A stretch of 19,215 nt of DNA from Russula earlei (GCA_025769875.1 JAGFNK010000883.1:1-19215), one strand, 5' to 3'; shown: positions 7,993 through 15,999, counted from the stretch's first letter. Notes: generated by a model from the letters alone, not told the origin. A program made the numbers and translations.

Positions 7993-10512
7993 ATGAAGAA
8001 GAATGTCCTGGTACTTTTAATGATGGTAGCATGCGTATCAGCCCTGGCACAAACATTACAAAGTCCCGATCAGTTCCTGGGGTATAAGATCGGTACAAAA
8101 TTTACCAGGCATTATCAAATAGTAGACTATTTCATGGCGGTGGCAAAGGCAAAACCGGATATGGTGAAAGTAGAGAAGTACGGTGAAACCAATGAAGGGC
8201 GCGGCCTGATACTGGCTTATATCTCTATCCCCCAAAACCTGCAACAGTTAGAATCTATCCGTTTGAATAACCTGCGTATAGCAGGATTGACAAAAGATAA
8301 AGCTGCCCCGGTAACTACCGGTGCTCCGGCCATTGTATGGTTAAGTTATAATGTGCATGGTAATGAACCTTCCTCTTCTGAGGCTGCCATGCAAACCCTG
8401 TATGCCCTGGCTGACCCCGGTAACAAGCAGACCAAAGAGTGGTTACAAAACACCATAGTGATCATTGACCCCTGTATGAACCCCGATGGGCGCGACCGTT
8501 ATGTAAACTGGTACAATAGCGTAGTGGGTAAAAATTATAATGCCGACCCACAAAGCCGGGAGCATAATGAACCCTGGCCCGGTGGCAGAAGTAACCATTA
8601 CAACTTTGATCTTAACCGTGATTGGGCCTGGCAAACGCAAACAGAGAGCTGGCAGCGTATGAAGCAATACAACGCATGGATGCCACAGGTGCATGTGGAT
8701 TTTCACGAACAGGGATATAATGAACCTTATTATTTTGCTCCTGCGGCAGAGCCTTATCATGAAGTGATCACGCAGTGGCAACGTGACTTCCAGGTAATGA
8801 TTGGAAAGAACAATGCACGATATTTTGATGGTAATGGCTGGCTATACTTTACAAAAGAACGGTTCGATTTGTTTTATCCTTCTTACGGGGATACTTATCC
8901 CCTGTATAATGGCGCTATAGGAATGACGTTTGAACAAGGTGGCCATAGCCGCGGTGGACTGGGCGTGGTAAAAGATGATGGTGATACCTTAACACTAGGG
9001 GACAGGATACAGCATCATTATACCACTGGTTTATCTACTATTGAAACCACTTCCAAAAATGCACAGCGTGTTATTGATGAGTACAAGAATTTCTTTGATA
9101 ATAACCGCAATGCAAAGAACGCTTTATATGTTACTTATGTAGTAAGTAGTAGTGATGCCAACAAAATAGCTGCTGTAAAAGACCTGCTGAATAAGAACGC
9201 CATTGAATATACACCTGTACAGGGTCGTGTAAAAGGCTTTCGCTATTTCACCGGTAAAGAAGAAGAGGCACAGCTGGATACTTATTCCATTGCAGTTTCC
9301 ATGTACCAGCCAAAAAGCTCATTGGTTCGGGTATTGTTTGAGCCTACCAGTAAGCTAAGTGATAGTGCTACTTACGATATAACCGCCTGGAGCATTCCAT
9401 ATGCTTATGGCGTAGAAGGGTATGCTTTAAAAGATCGTTCGGTAAAAGAAGCCAGCCCAACAGAAGCAGTGGCCAATAAGGCTGATACCAGCACCACTAC
9501 CCCTTATGGATTCCTGGTGCCCTATACTTCGTTAAACAGTGCCCGGATGCTGGCTTACCTGTTGAAGAACGATGTAAAAGTTCGTTTTGCAGAAAAGCCT
9601 TTTACCAGTAATAATAAGAACTACGACCGTGGTACATTGATCGTTTTGAAAACCAATAACAATGGCAATTACTGGGCACGGGTGGTAAGAGAAGCTGCGA
9701 AGCAATTCAATATACCAACAGATATGGTGGCTACAGGCTTTATGGATAAAGGTGCAGACTTTGGAAGCCCGGATATTAAGTTTATCACCGCTCCCAAAGT
9801 AGCGTTATTAACAGGAGAGCAGGTATCTTCCACTGATGCAGGCGAAGTGTGGAATCTCTTTGACCAGGTGTTGGATTACCCTGTTAGCTTATTCAATGCT
9901 GCCGATCTGCAAAGGGTAAACCTGAAGAATTATACGGTACTCATCTTGCCCGATGGCTATTATCGTAACCTGAATGATAAGCCGGTAGTGGATAAATTGA
10001 AGGAGTTTGTAAGAAGTGGTGGAAAGATCATTGCACTACAGGGCGCTGTACAACAAATGGCTGGTGGAGATTGGGGCCTGAAGATGAAAGAAGACAAAGC
10101 AGATGAAAATGCTGCTAAAAAAGATGACTATGCCTCACTTAAAAAATATGCTGACCGTAATAATGAATACCTGACCAATACCATTCCGGGCGCTATCTAT
10201 AAAGTAGAACTGGATAATACGCATCCTCTTGCATTTGGCTACCCGGGCTATTATTATACCCTGAAGCAAGACCCTAACCTCTATGAATTCCTGAAAGATG
10301 GATGGAATGTAGGTGTGATAAAAAAGGACAGTTATGTAACAGGGTTTACTGGTAGTAAGCTAAAACCCAAACTAAAAGATGGATTACTGTTTGGTGTAGA
10401 TGAAATGGGCAACGGCTCCATCGTGTATTTGAGTGATAATCCCTTGTTCCGTTTGTTCTGGGAAAACGGGAAGCTGCTATTCTGCAATGCAGTATTCCTG
10501 GTAGGACAATAA
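7993..10512 (+). CDS. Secreted M14-family zinc carboxypeptidase-like protein
   Basis: An 839-residue exported protein with a type I signal peptide (about 1-20, ending SALAQ). The M14 metallopeptidase domain covers about residues 25-340. The zinc site is HGNEPSS (His122, Glu125) and VDFHEQG (His238). The substrate-binding pair is in FDLNRDW (Asn208, Arg209) and the general-base glutamate is in MTFEQGG (Glu314). All key residues are present, so it should hydrolyse a peptide or amide bond in the periplasm or outside. Around residues 600-720 lies a class-I glutamine-amidotransferase-like fold (VALLTGEQVSS, YTVLILPDGYY, SGGKIIALQGA) with Gln where the nucleophilic Cys would stand, so it is probably non-catalytic. 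AAGG lies 4 bases before the ATG. It is the first gene of a run that continues with a PIG-L deacetylase and a symporter, after a terminator. The natural substrate is unknown. Confidence 0.93.
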   Translation: MKKNVLVLLMMVACVSALAQTLQSPDQFLGYKIGTKFTRHYQIVDYFMAVAKAKPDMVKVEKYGETNEGRGLILAYISIPQNLQQLESIRLNNLRIAGLTKDKAAPVTTGAPAIVWLSYNVHGNEPSSSEAAMQTLYALADPGNKQTKEWLQNTIVIIDPCMNPDGRDRYVNWYNSVVGKNYNADPQSREHNEPWPGGRSNHYNFDLNRDWAWQTQTESWQRMKQYNAWMPQVHVDFHEQGYNEPYYFAPAAEPYHEVITQWQRDFQVMIGKNNARYFDGNGWLYFTKERFDLFYPSYGDTYPLYNGAIGMTFEQGGHSRGGLGVVKDDGDTLTLGDRIQHHYTTGLSTIETTSKNAQRVIDEYKNFFDNNRNAKNALYVTYVVSSSDANKIAAVKDLLNKNAIEYTPVQGRVKGFRYFTGKEEEAQLDTYSIAVSMYQPKSSLVRVLFEPTSKLSDSATYDITAWSIPYAYGVEGYALKDRSVKEASPTEAVANKADTSTTTPYGFLVPYTSLNSARMLAYLLKNDVKVRFAEKPFTSNNKNYDRGTLIVLKTNNNGNYWARVVREAAKQFNIPTDMVATGFMDKGADFGSPDIKFITAPKVALLTGEQVSSTDAGEVWNLFDQVLDYPVSLFNAADLQRVNLKNYTVLILPDGYYRNLNDKPVVDKLKEFVRSGGKIIALQGAVQQMAGGDWGLKMKEDKADENAAKKDDYASLKKYADRNNEYLTNTIPGAIYKVELDNTHPLAFGYPGYYYTLKQDPNLYEFLKDGWNVGVIKKDSYVTGFTGSKLKPKLKDGLLFGVDEMGNGSIVYLSDNPLFRLFWENGKLLFCNAVFLVGQ

Positions 10513-10513
10513 C

Positions 10514-10521
10514 TATCTTCG
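10514..10521 (+). promoter_or_regulatory. Candidate internal -7 element before the PIG-L gene
   Basis: TATCTTCG differs by one base from TAnnTTTG and sits in the 29-base gap between the M14 and PIG-L genes, 20 bases before the PIG-L start. No clear -33 box is visible upstream. It could be an extra promoter inside the operon, but chance occurrence is possible. Confidence 0.25.
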
Positions 10522-10541
10522 TACCCGACAAAAAATACAGA

Positions 10542-13106
10542 ATGAAAGTTGTTATTACAGGCGTTGTATCTTTTTTAGTATTCATTTTACATAGCTCGCT
10601 TTTTGCCCAGTTACCTGCTACCAATACCAGTGCAGATATTTATCTCCAGCTACAAAAGCTGAACGTATTAGGTAGTGTACTGTATATAGCAGCACATCCT
10701 GATGACGAGAACAATGCACTACTACCTTATCTCGCCAAAGAAAAACAATACCGTACAGGCTACTTAAGCTTAACAAGAGGCGATGGCGGTCAAAACCTGC
10801 TGGGTAGTGAGCAGGGAGTAGAGTTGGGGATGATACGTACACAGGAGCTGCTGGCAGCCCGCAGGATAGATGGTGCAGAGCAGTTCTTCAGCAGGGCCTA
10901 TGAATTTGGCTTTAGTAAGAATTCAGCAGAAGCCTTGCGCACCTGGGATAAGGAAAAAATACTAAGCGATGTGGTATGGGTTATTCGTCAGTTTCAGCCG
11001 GATGTGATCATTACCCGCTTTCCTACAGATGCCAGAGCAGGACATGGGCATCACTCTGCCTCTGCCATATTAGCCAATGAGGCTTTCAAAGCAGCAGCAG
11101 ACCCTGCTAAATTTCCTGAACAATTTAACTATGGTGTAAAACCCTGGCAGGCCAAAAGAATATTATGGAACACTTTTAATTTTGGTAATGCCAATACTAC
11201 TTCCGAGGATCAGCTGAAAATAGATATCGGGGGCTTTAATCCTCTCTTAGGAAAGAGCTATGGTGAAATAGGTGGTGAGGCAAGAAGCATGCATAAAAGC
11301 CAGGGCGAAGGAAGGCCAAGAAGAAAAGGACAGGTGCTGGAATACTTTACTACTACCGGTGGTGATACCCCTCATACCAGCCTGATGGATCATATTGCAA
11401 TAGATTGGAAAAGACTACCGGGCGGCGAAAAAGTACAGCAAATGATCAATACAGTGATTGATCATTTCAATATACAACAACCTGTATTGTCTGTTCCCGC
11501 ATTGGTGAAAATATACGAAGCAATAGAAGCATTGCCCGCGGGCAACTGGCGTAATAAAAAATTACAGGAAGTACAGGATATTATAGAAGCATGTGCAGGC
11601 TTATCCGTTGAAGCCATTACCCAGCAACCTTTCGCTGTACAGGGCGGTAACCTTGCTATCAGCTTTGCAGTAAACGATCGTTCTGATCTGCATCCCATAC
11701 TTACCCATATTGTACTGCAATCTTCCACGAGTGCCAGGCAGCAGGAGTTGATGGCGGTTAAGCAGCATGATAAGGTTTTTTGGTTGCCGGCACAATTGGA
11801 TACAACAGTGCAATACGTATTAGACAACAACAAGAATGTATCTCTTAATTATTCTTTTACGTTAAGTGACCGGGAACCTGTTTCACAACCCTACTGGTTA
11901 CAGTATCCTAAAACAGAAGGGATGTTTGATGTACGTGATCAGTTACTGATAGGCAAAGCAGAAAACGATCCTGCCTTTACAGCCATCTTTAGTATACAGA
12001 TAGCAGGAAAGCAATTCGCTGTTAAACGCCCCATACAGTATAAATATACTGACCCTGCCAAAGGAGAACTGTACCAGCCTTTGGCCATCCTGCCGGGAAT
12101 AGAGTTGAATTATATGAGCGATAATTTTATTTCACTCAATAATAGTCCTGCAAAGGCGGAGATCCATATAAAATCAAATATAGCCGATACCGCTACTTAC
12201 CGGGTACAGCAACAATTCTCCGCCAACTGGAGCAGCGATCAAAAGGCTTTTGACTATAGCGTTAAACAAAGCAGGGATGCGTATGTTTCAGGTAGCTTTA
12301 ACCCGCTATCCAAAGAAAACAATGTAAAAGAAGAAATAGGTGTTACTGCCCGGAAAGGCAATCTGTTATATGATAGCTATACCAAAACGATCGCGTACGA
12401 TCATATACCTACCATTACTTATTTCCCACGCGCAAAAGCCAATCTGGTAAAACTGGATATACAAATCATCGGTAAGAGAATAGGGTATATAGCAGGAGCG
12501 GGGGATATGATTCCACAGGCTTTAACACAAATGGGATATGAAGTAGTGCTATTGACAGATAAAGATATTACAGCAGCCAACCTCCAGGCTTTTGATGCCA
12601 TTGTTACAGGTGTACGTGCATACAACATGTACGATTACCTCACTGCTAAATACGAGGTGTTGATACACTATGTACAAAATGGTGGTAACCTCATTGTACA
12701 ATATAACCGGAACAATCAAACAACCAGTGGCAGGGCAAAGATCGGCCCTTACGCTTTTACCATCAATAGCGGTTCCCGTGTTACAGAAGAGAATGCAACG
12801 GTTCATTTCCTGCTACCGGATCATCCCGCTTTAAATTATCCCAACAAGATCACTGTACGGGATTTTGAAGGATGGGTACAGGAACGTAGTACTTACCAGG
12901 CAGAGCAGGCAGATAGTCACTATGAAGCGCTGCTGGGTATGAATGATACCGGTGAAAAAGAAAGCAACGGAAGCCTTTTGATAGCTAAATATGGCAAAGG
13001 AAATTTTGTGTATGCAAGCCTTGTTTTCTTCAGGCAATTGCCTGCAGGCGTACCAGGCGCGTATCGATTGATGGCTAATTTGATTGCCTTACCAAAAAAC
13101 AATTAA
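10542..13106 (+). CDS. Secreted PIG-L-family zinc deacetylase-like protein
   Basis: An 854-residue exported protein with a type I signal peptide (about 1-22, ending SLFAQ). The PIG-L/LmbE deacetylase domain occupies about residues 40-290. It has the signature AAHPDDE (His52, Asp54, Asp55) and a second histidine cluster, AGHGHHSAS (His168, His170, His171), which together form the zinc site. PIG-L enzymes remove acetyl groups from N-acetylglucosamine-type substrates. The middle section (about 300-620) is beta-rich and I do not recognise it. From about residue 640 there is a second class-I amidotransferase-like domain (GKRIGYIAGAGDMIPQ, DAIVTGVRAYN, NGGNLIVQYNRNN) without a cysteine at the expected nucleophile turn. 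Its export argues against a role in cytoplasmic thiol synthesis (BshB/MshB). It lies 29 bases behind the M14 gene and just ahead of small membrane proteins and a symporter. Confidence 0.92.
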   Translation: MKVVITGVVSFLVFILHSSLFAQLPATNTSADIYLQLQKLNVLGSVLYIAAHPDDENNALLPYLAKEKQYRTGYLSLTRGDGGQNLLGSEQGVELGMIRTQELLAARRIDGAEQFFSRAYEFGFSKNSAEALRTWDKEKILSDVVWVIRQFQPDVIITRFPTDARAGHGHHSASAILANEAFKAAADPAKFPEQFNYGVKPWQAKRILWNTFNFGNANTTSEDQLKIDIGGFNPLLGKSYGEIGGEARSMHKSQGEGRPRRKGQVLEYFTTTGGDTPHTSLMDHIAIDWKRLPGGEKVQQMINTVIDHFNIQQPVLSVPALVKIYEAIEALPAGNWRNKKLQEVQDIIEACAGLSVEAITQQPFAVQGGNLAISFAVNDRSDLHPILTHIVLQSSTSARQQELMAVKQHDKVFWLPAQLDTTVQYVLDNNKNVSLNYSFTLSDREPVSQPYWLQYPKTEGMFDVRDQLLIGKAENDPAFTAIFSIQIAGKQFAVKRPIQYKYTDPAKGELYQPLAILPGIELNYMSDNFISLNNSPAKAEIHIKSNIADTATYRVQQQFSANWSSDQKAFDYSVKQSRDAYVSGSFNPLSKENNVKEEIGVTARKGNLLYDSYTKTIAYDHIPTITYFPRAKANLVKLDIQIIGKRIGYIAGAGDMIPQALTQMGYEVVLLTDKDITAANLQAFDAIVTGVRAYNMYDYLTAKYEVLIHYVQNGGNLIVQYNRNNQTTSGRAKIGPYAFTINSGSRVTEENATVHFLLPDHPALNYPNKITVRDFEGWVQERSTYQAEQADSHYEALLGMNDTGEKESNGSLLIAKYGKGNFVYASLVFFRQLPAGVPGAYRLMANLIALPKNN

Positions 13107-13107
13107 T

Positions 13108-13260
13108 ATGCCACAGCAAAGAAGAAAGATAGGAGGCGTTACCATCATCCTGATAGGGTTAGGCATAGGCCTGTTGATCAAAAGCATTAAGTTCGGTTTG
13201 GTGATTGGGTTAATACTCGGCGTATGCGCAGGCAGTTTGCTTAACCCGGGAAAGAAGTAA
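13108..13260 (+). CDS. Small two-helix membrane protein, 50 residues
   Basis: An ATG-initiated 50-codon frame begins 1 base after the PIG-L stop codon and ends in TAA. The product starts MPQQRRKIGG, then has a hydrophobic segment (about residues 10-24, VTIILIGLGIGLLI), a short KSIKFG turn and a second hydrophobic segment (about 29-45, FGLVIGLILGVCAGSLL). It ends NPGKK. The Arg/Lys-rich N-terminus and the lysine tail suggest both termini are cytoplasmic, with a glycine-rich hairpin in the inner membrane. Its tight fit between two co-directional genes supports a real gene. I do not recognise a family. It could be an accessory of the symporter downstream. Confidence 0.72.
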   Translation: MPQQRRKIGGVTIILIGLGIGLLIKSIKFGLVIGLILGVCAGSLLNPGKK

Positions 13261-13264
13261 GTAT

Positions 13265-13384
13265 ATGCACGCAAAGAACAATATCCCTTTTTTCAGGTCG
13301 TGGAACCAATGGTATATATTGGTGATTGTTGTATTGGCAATACTCATTCTCTTATTTGCATGGTTTACTAAATCATTTACATGA
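13265..13384 (+). CDS. Small single-helix membrane protein, 39 residues, overlapping the symporter start
   Basis: An ATG-initiated 39-codon frame begins 4 bases after the preceding small gene, and its stop overlaps the symporter start as ATGA (13381-13384), a sign of translational coupling. The product has a polar N-terminus (MHAKNNIPFFRSWNQW), one strongly hydrophobic helix (about residues 17-34, YILVIVVLAILILLFAWF) and a short TKSFT tail. A small membrane protein encoded just ahead of a sodium:solute symporter recalls the small subunits seen beside some members of that family (for example YhdT/PanF or DUF4212 pairs), but I cannot claim homology. A role in symporter folding or regulation is inferred from the overlap. 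Confidence 0.75.
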   Translation: MHAKNNIPFFRSWNQWYILVIVVLAILILLFAWFTKSFT

Positions 13385-15114
13385 GCAGGCTCGATTGGAT
13401 AGTACTAGCAGTTACCCTGGCCGGCATTATTACCTATGGTTTGTATAAAAGCCGTACCACGAAAAACCTGGAAGGTTATTTTTTAAGTAACCGGTCTATG
13501 CCATGGTATCTCGTGCTGTTAAGTATTATGGGTACACAAGCCAGCGCTATCACTTTTCTCTCCGCGCCCGGGCAGGCATTTACAGATGGAATGCGCTTTG
13601 TACAATATTATCTTGGCTTGCCGATAGCGATGGTAGTGCTTTGCATCACGTTTGTACCCATCTTTAGCAAGTTAAAAGTATTTACCGCCTATGAATACCT
13701 CGAGCAACGGTTTGATATAAAAACAAGAACCTTTACCTCCTTCCTGTTCCTGTTATCCCGTGGTTTATCCACCGGTATCAGTATCTATGCGCCCTCCATC
13801 ATCTTATCCTCCTTACTTGGGTGGGATATCTTCTGGACCAATATTGTAATGGGCGGCCTGTTGATCATTTACACAGTAAGCGGTGGTGCAAAAGCCGTTG
13901 CCTATACCCAGCAGTTACAGCTGGTGATCATATTCGCAGGCATGTTTGTAGCAGGGTATATGATCGTGCATTTATTGCCGGAAGGAGTAGGCTTTACCGA
14001 TGCGCTAAAAGTAAGTGGGGCAGGAGGCAAGCTAAATGTGATCACTACAGGTTTTACACCAAAGGGCTTTGATTGGAAAGACCGGTATAATATAGTAAGC
14101 GGGTTAATAGGAGGGTTTTTCCTGGCGCTCTCTTATTTTGGAACAGATCAAAGCCAGGTAGGAAGATACCTCACTGCCAAAAATGATACAGAAAGCAAGC
14201 TCGGGCTATTGATGAATGGGTTGGTAAAAGTACCTATGCAATTCCTGATACTCTTACTCGGTGCCTTATTATTTACTTTTTATTCATTCAGGCAGGCCCC
14301 CGTATATTTTGATAATGCAACACAGCAACAGGCATTTGCTACACCCTATAAAGCACAACTGGCAGCTGCAGAGCAATCGTTTAACCAGGCACAATCCAGC
14401 TATCGTTATTATGTAAATGCCTATACAGGTAATGTGTTAAATGCAGAACAGTATAAGGATAGCATTGCCATAGCCGGTAAAAGGGTGCAGGAGATGCGCA
14501 ACGGGTATAAGAAATTATTACAAACAGCTTTGCACAAAACAGATGTAAGCGATACCAATTATATTTTTCTCCGGTTCGTGGTAGATTATCTTCCAAAAGG
14601 AATGGTAGGCCTGCTGATCGCTATTATTTTTTTAGCTGCCTGGGGCTCCATTGCAGCTGCATTAAACTCTCTTGCTTCCTGTACCATGATAGATTTTCAC
14701 ATGCGCTTCAGCAGGAAGGAACAATATGATAATACAAACATTGAGCAATGTGAATATGACTATAAGTGGTCCAGGCTATATACACTAGGCTGGGGAGTTT
14801 TCTGTATTATTACCGCCCAGTTTGCCAGTAGTATGGGTAGTTTAATTGAAGCTGTTAATGTATTAGGCTCCCTGTTTTATGGTGTAATACTGGGCATCTT
14901 CCTGGTAGGCTTTTATATGAAAAGAATAAAAGCCAATGCGGTTTTTATAGCAGCGGTAATAGGCGAATGCCTGGTGATTACTTTGTTCCTGCTGGATAGA
15001 TATGAAGTAATAGGGCTTGGCTTTTTATGGTTGAATGTAGCCGGCGCCGTTGCAGTAGTAGGTTTAAGCCTGTTGTTGCAACCATTGCTACCAGGAAAGG
15101 CCAAAACTGTTTAG
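13381..15114 (+). CDS. Sodium:solute symporter family transporter
   Basis: A 577-residue inner-membrane transporter of the SSS family (sodium-driven uptake, LeuT-like fold). About 13 hydrophobic segments can be counted. Family features include EGYFLSNRSMPWYLVLLSIMG near the N-terminus, TFLSAPGQAF, FTAYEYLEQRF, SGGAKAVAYTQQLQ and the GTDQSQVGRYLTAK segment. The WGSIAAALNSLAS helix (about 421-433) corresponds to the sodium-binding helix. Residues about 302-396 form a hydrophilic, helix-prone insertion rich in Gln and Ala between two membrane segments. The start overlaps the 39-residue small membrane gene by ATGA. The substrate is unknown; the M14 and PIG-L genes upstream suggest a product of peptide or amino-sugar breakdown. 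The stop codon directly abuts the stop of the convergent cytochrome gene. Confidence 0.94.
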   Translation: MSRLDWIVLAVTLAGIITYGLYKSRTTKNLEGYFLSNRSMPWYLVLLSIMGTQASAITFLSAPGQAFTDGMRFVQYYLGLPIAMVVLCITFVPIFSKLKVFTAYEYLEQRFDIKTRTFTSFLFLLSRGLSTGISIYAPSIILSSLLGWDIFWTNIVMGGLLIIYTVSGGAKAVAYTQQLQLVIIFAGMFVAGYMIVHLLPEGVGFTDALKVSGAGGKLNVITTGFTPKGFDWKDRYNIVSGLIGGFFLALSYFGTDQSQVGRYLTAKNDTESKLGLLMNGLVKVPMQFLILLLGALLFTFYSFRQAPVYFDNATQQQAFATPYKAQLAAAEQSFNQAQSSYRYYVNAYTGNVLNAEQYKDSIAIAGKRVQEMRNGYKKLLQTALHKTDVSDTNYIFLRFVVDYLPKGMVGLLIAIIFLAAWGSIAAALNSLASCTMIDFHMRFSRKEQYDNTNIEQCEYDYKWSRLYTLGWGVFCIITAQFASSMGSLIEAVNVLGSLFYGVILGIFLVGFYMKRIKANAVFIAAVIGECLVITLFLLDRYEVIGLGFLWLNVAGAVAVVGLSLLLQPLLPGKAKTV

Positions 15115-15444
15115 TTAATCTGTTGCTTTACCACCTTTTTGATACCATGCAACAATCGTATCAATATCACTTTGACTAAGCTGACTTCCCCGGGGCATGT
15201 TTCTGCTAACTACATTAATGTCAATAGCTGTCGCAAGTGTTACTATCATACTATCAGTAGACAGGTCTACGGGCCTCCCCACCCAATTACCATTGGGTGA
15301 ATGACAATTAAGGCAATTGTTTTGAATGATGGTTCTAACAGTAGGGAAATAAGGACCGGAAAACTGGGCCTGGGTATTCTCTGCAGATTTGGAACAAGCC
15401 AAAATGGTCATAATCACAACCAATGCGAAGAGGATCTTCTTCAT
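15115..15444 (-). CDS. Monohaem cytochrome c lipoprotein
   Basis: A 109-residue lipoprotein with lipobox ILAC (Cys17). The mature part is a small class I cytochrome c domain: CLNCH covalent haem-binding motif (Cys44, Cys47, His48), a likely axial methionine at Met83 in RNMPRG, and the closing helix SDIDTIVAWYQKGG. It should carry electrons at the outer face of the inner membrane or in the periplasm. A bare monohaem domain of this length often stands alone in Bacteroidota, next to oxidases or dehydrogenases; no such partner is visible here. It lies 69 bases downstream of the HxlR regulator on the same strand. A promoter-like element and a perfect inverted repeat lie directly at its start. The stop codon abuts that of the convergent symporter gene. 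Confidence 0.9.
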   Translation of the reverse strand: MKKILFALVVIMTILACSKSAENTQAQFSGPYFPTVRTIIQNNCLNCHSPNGNWVGRPVDLSTDSMIVTLATAIDINVVSRNMPRGSQLSQSDIDTIVAWYQKGGKATD

Positions 15445-15496
15445 GAACTATGTTTTAAGATAACAAATAATATGACCTCCTAAAAACATAGTTCAT
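15443..15496. repeat. Perfect 14-base inverted repeat across the cytochrome start codon
   Basis: ATGAACTATGTTTT (15443-15456) and its exact reverse complement AAAACATAGTTCAT (15483-15496) are separated by 26 bases. One arm covers part of the cytochrome start codon and the bases before it. The other overlaps the candidate -7 box on the minus strand. The spacer holds TAGGAGG on the minus strand (15476-15482), about 31 bases before the ATG and so too far to be a normal ribosome-binding site. It may be a regulator-binding dyad or an mRNA hairpin closing the translation start. Confidence 0.7.
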
Positions 15497-15513
15497 TGCG
15501 AGCCGAACAAAAA
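15483..15513 (-). promoter_or_regulatory. Candidate promoter of the cytochrome c gene
   Basis: On the minus strand TTTTTG (15508-15513) is followed after 17 bases by TATGTTTT (15483-15490). This fits a Bacteroidota -33 TTTG and a -7 TAnnTTTG with one mismatch. It lies just after the HxlR stop codon and would place the transcript start near 15476, about 32 bases before the cytochrome ATG. The -7 box lies inside an arm of the inverted repeat. Confidence 0.45.
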
Positions 15514-15864
15514 TTAATCAGCAAACAACTGATCGCTGAATGTGCACATGGTATCTAACAATGCCGATAATTCAAGGCCTCTTTCTGTGATCGTGTATTC
15601 TGTTCTTCCTTCTGCTTCGTTAAGGGTACGTGCTACCAGTAAATATCTTTCCAGTATTTTCAACCGGTCGGCCAGTATATGATCTGTTATATAAACAAGC
15701 TGTTCTTTAATGCTGCCAAACCGGCAATTCCCCTCCTCAATGCTAAATAAAACATCGCACATCCATCTTTTGCTCAGTATATCCAACAACTCGTTTAAAG
15801 AACACTTTTCTTCCAGGAATGATTGGTTTCTGTAATTGGTAGAGCTTGTTTTTCTTTCCGCCAT
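15514..15864 (-). CDS. HxlR-family winged-helix transcriptional regulator
   Basis: A 116-residue DNA-binding regulator when started at the ATG at 15864. The frame also opens at a TTG three codons upstream (15873), which I consider less likely. The HxlR pattern is clear: conserved Cys21 in EEKCSLNELLDILSKRW, the recognition region FGSIKEQLVYITDHILADRLKILE, and the wing and end TEYTITERGLELSALLDTM. Related regulators (YodB, HypR) sense quinones, aldehydes or oxidants through this cysteine. The protein is short with no ligand domain, which suits direct redox sensing. It is divergent from an aldo/keto reductase and upstream of a cytochrome c gene, so control of either or both is likely but inferred. 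Confidence 0.9.
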   Translation of the reverse strand: MAERKTSSTNYRNQSFLEEKCSLNELLDILSKRWMCDVLFSIEEGNCRFGSIKEQLVYITDHILADRLKILERYLLVARTLNEAEGRTEYTITERGLELSALLDTMCTFSDQLFAD

Positions 15865-15896
15865 AACGATCAATTTATTAAAGTTGGTACGATCTA

Positions 15897-15916
15897 TACT
15901 ATCTAAATAATGAGTA
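15897..15916. promoter_or_regulatory. Possible HxlR operator
   Basis: A TACT-N12-AGTA dyad lies in the divergent region, 33 bases before the HxlR start codon. Its outline resembles the TACT...AGTA dyads I recall for YodB-type regulators. Only four bases per arm match and the spacer length differs, so this is a weak assignment that rests mainly on position. Confidence 0.3.
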
Positions 15917-15948
15917 AACTCTGTTTTTTTATATCTGCCCGGCCCGGC

Positions 15949-15956
15949 TACATTTG
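15949..15956 (+). promoter_or_regulatory. Candidate -7 element for the aldo/keto reductase
   Basis: TACATTTG matches TAnnTTTG exactly. It would give a 5' leader of roughly 80 bases. A T-rich tract about 20 bases upstream could serve as a poor -33 region, but it contains no TTTG. Confidence 0.4.
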
Positions 15957-15999
15957 CGTTCCTTCCGTGAGAAATACTCTACTGTCCTGTGCGTAAAAC

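Noticed and set aside
8443..8781. 112-codon minus-strand frame inside the M14 gene
   Set aside because: It covers the zinc-site coding region in antisense and has no supporting context.
11462..11833. 123-codon minus-strand frame inside the PIG-L gene
   Set aside because: It lies fully inside a well-supported gene on the other strand; its cysteine-rich, low-coherence product is what antisense reading of this sequence gives.
15455..15496. 13-codon leader frame on the minus strand before the cytochrome gene
   Set aside because: It starts within an arm of the inverted repeat and reads to a stop before the ATG, but has no proper ribosome-binding site or attenuator-like codon run, so chance is more likely.
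15865..15873. TTG start of the HxlR gene, three codons upstream of the ATG
   Set aside because: The ATG at 15864 gives MAERK and keeps the conserved domain; no ribosome-binding site favours the TTG.
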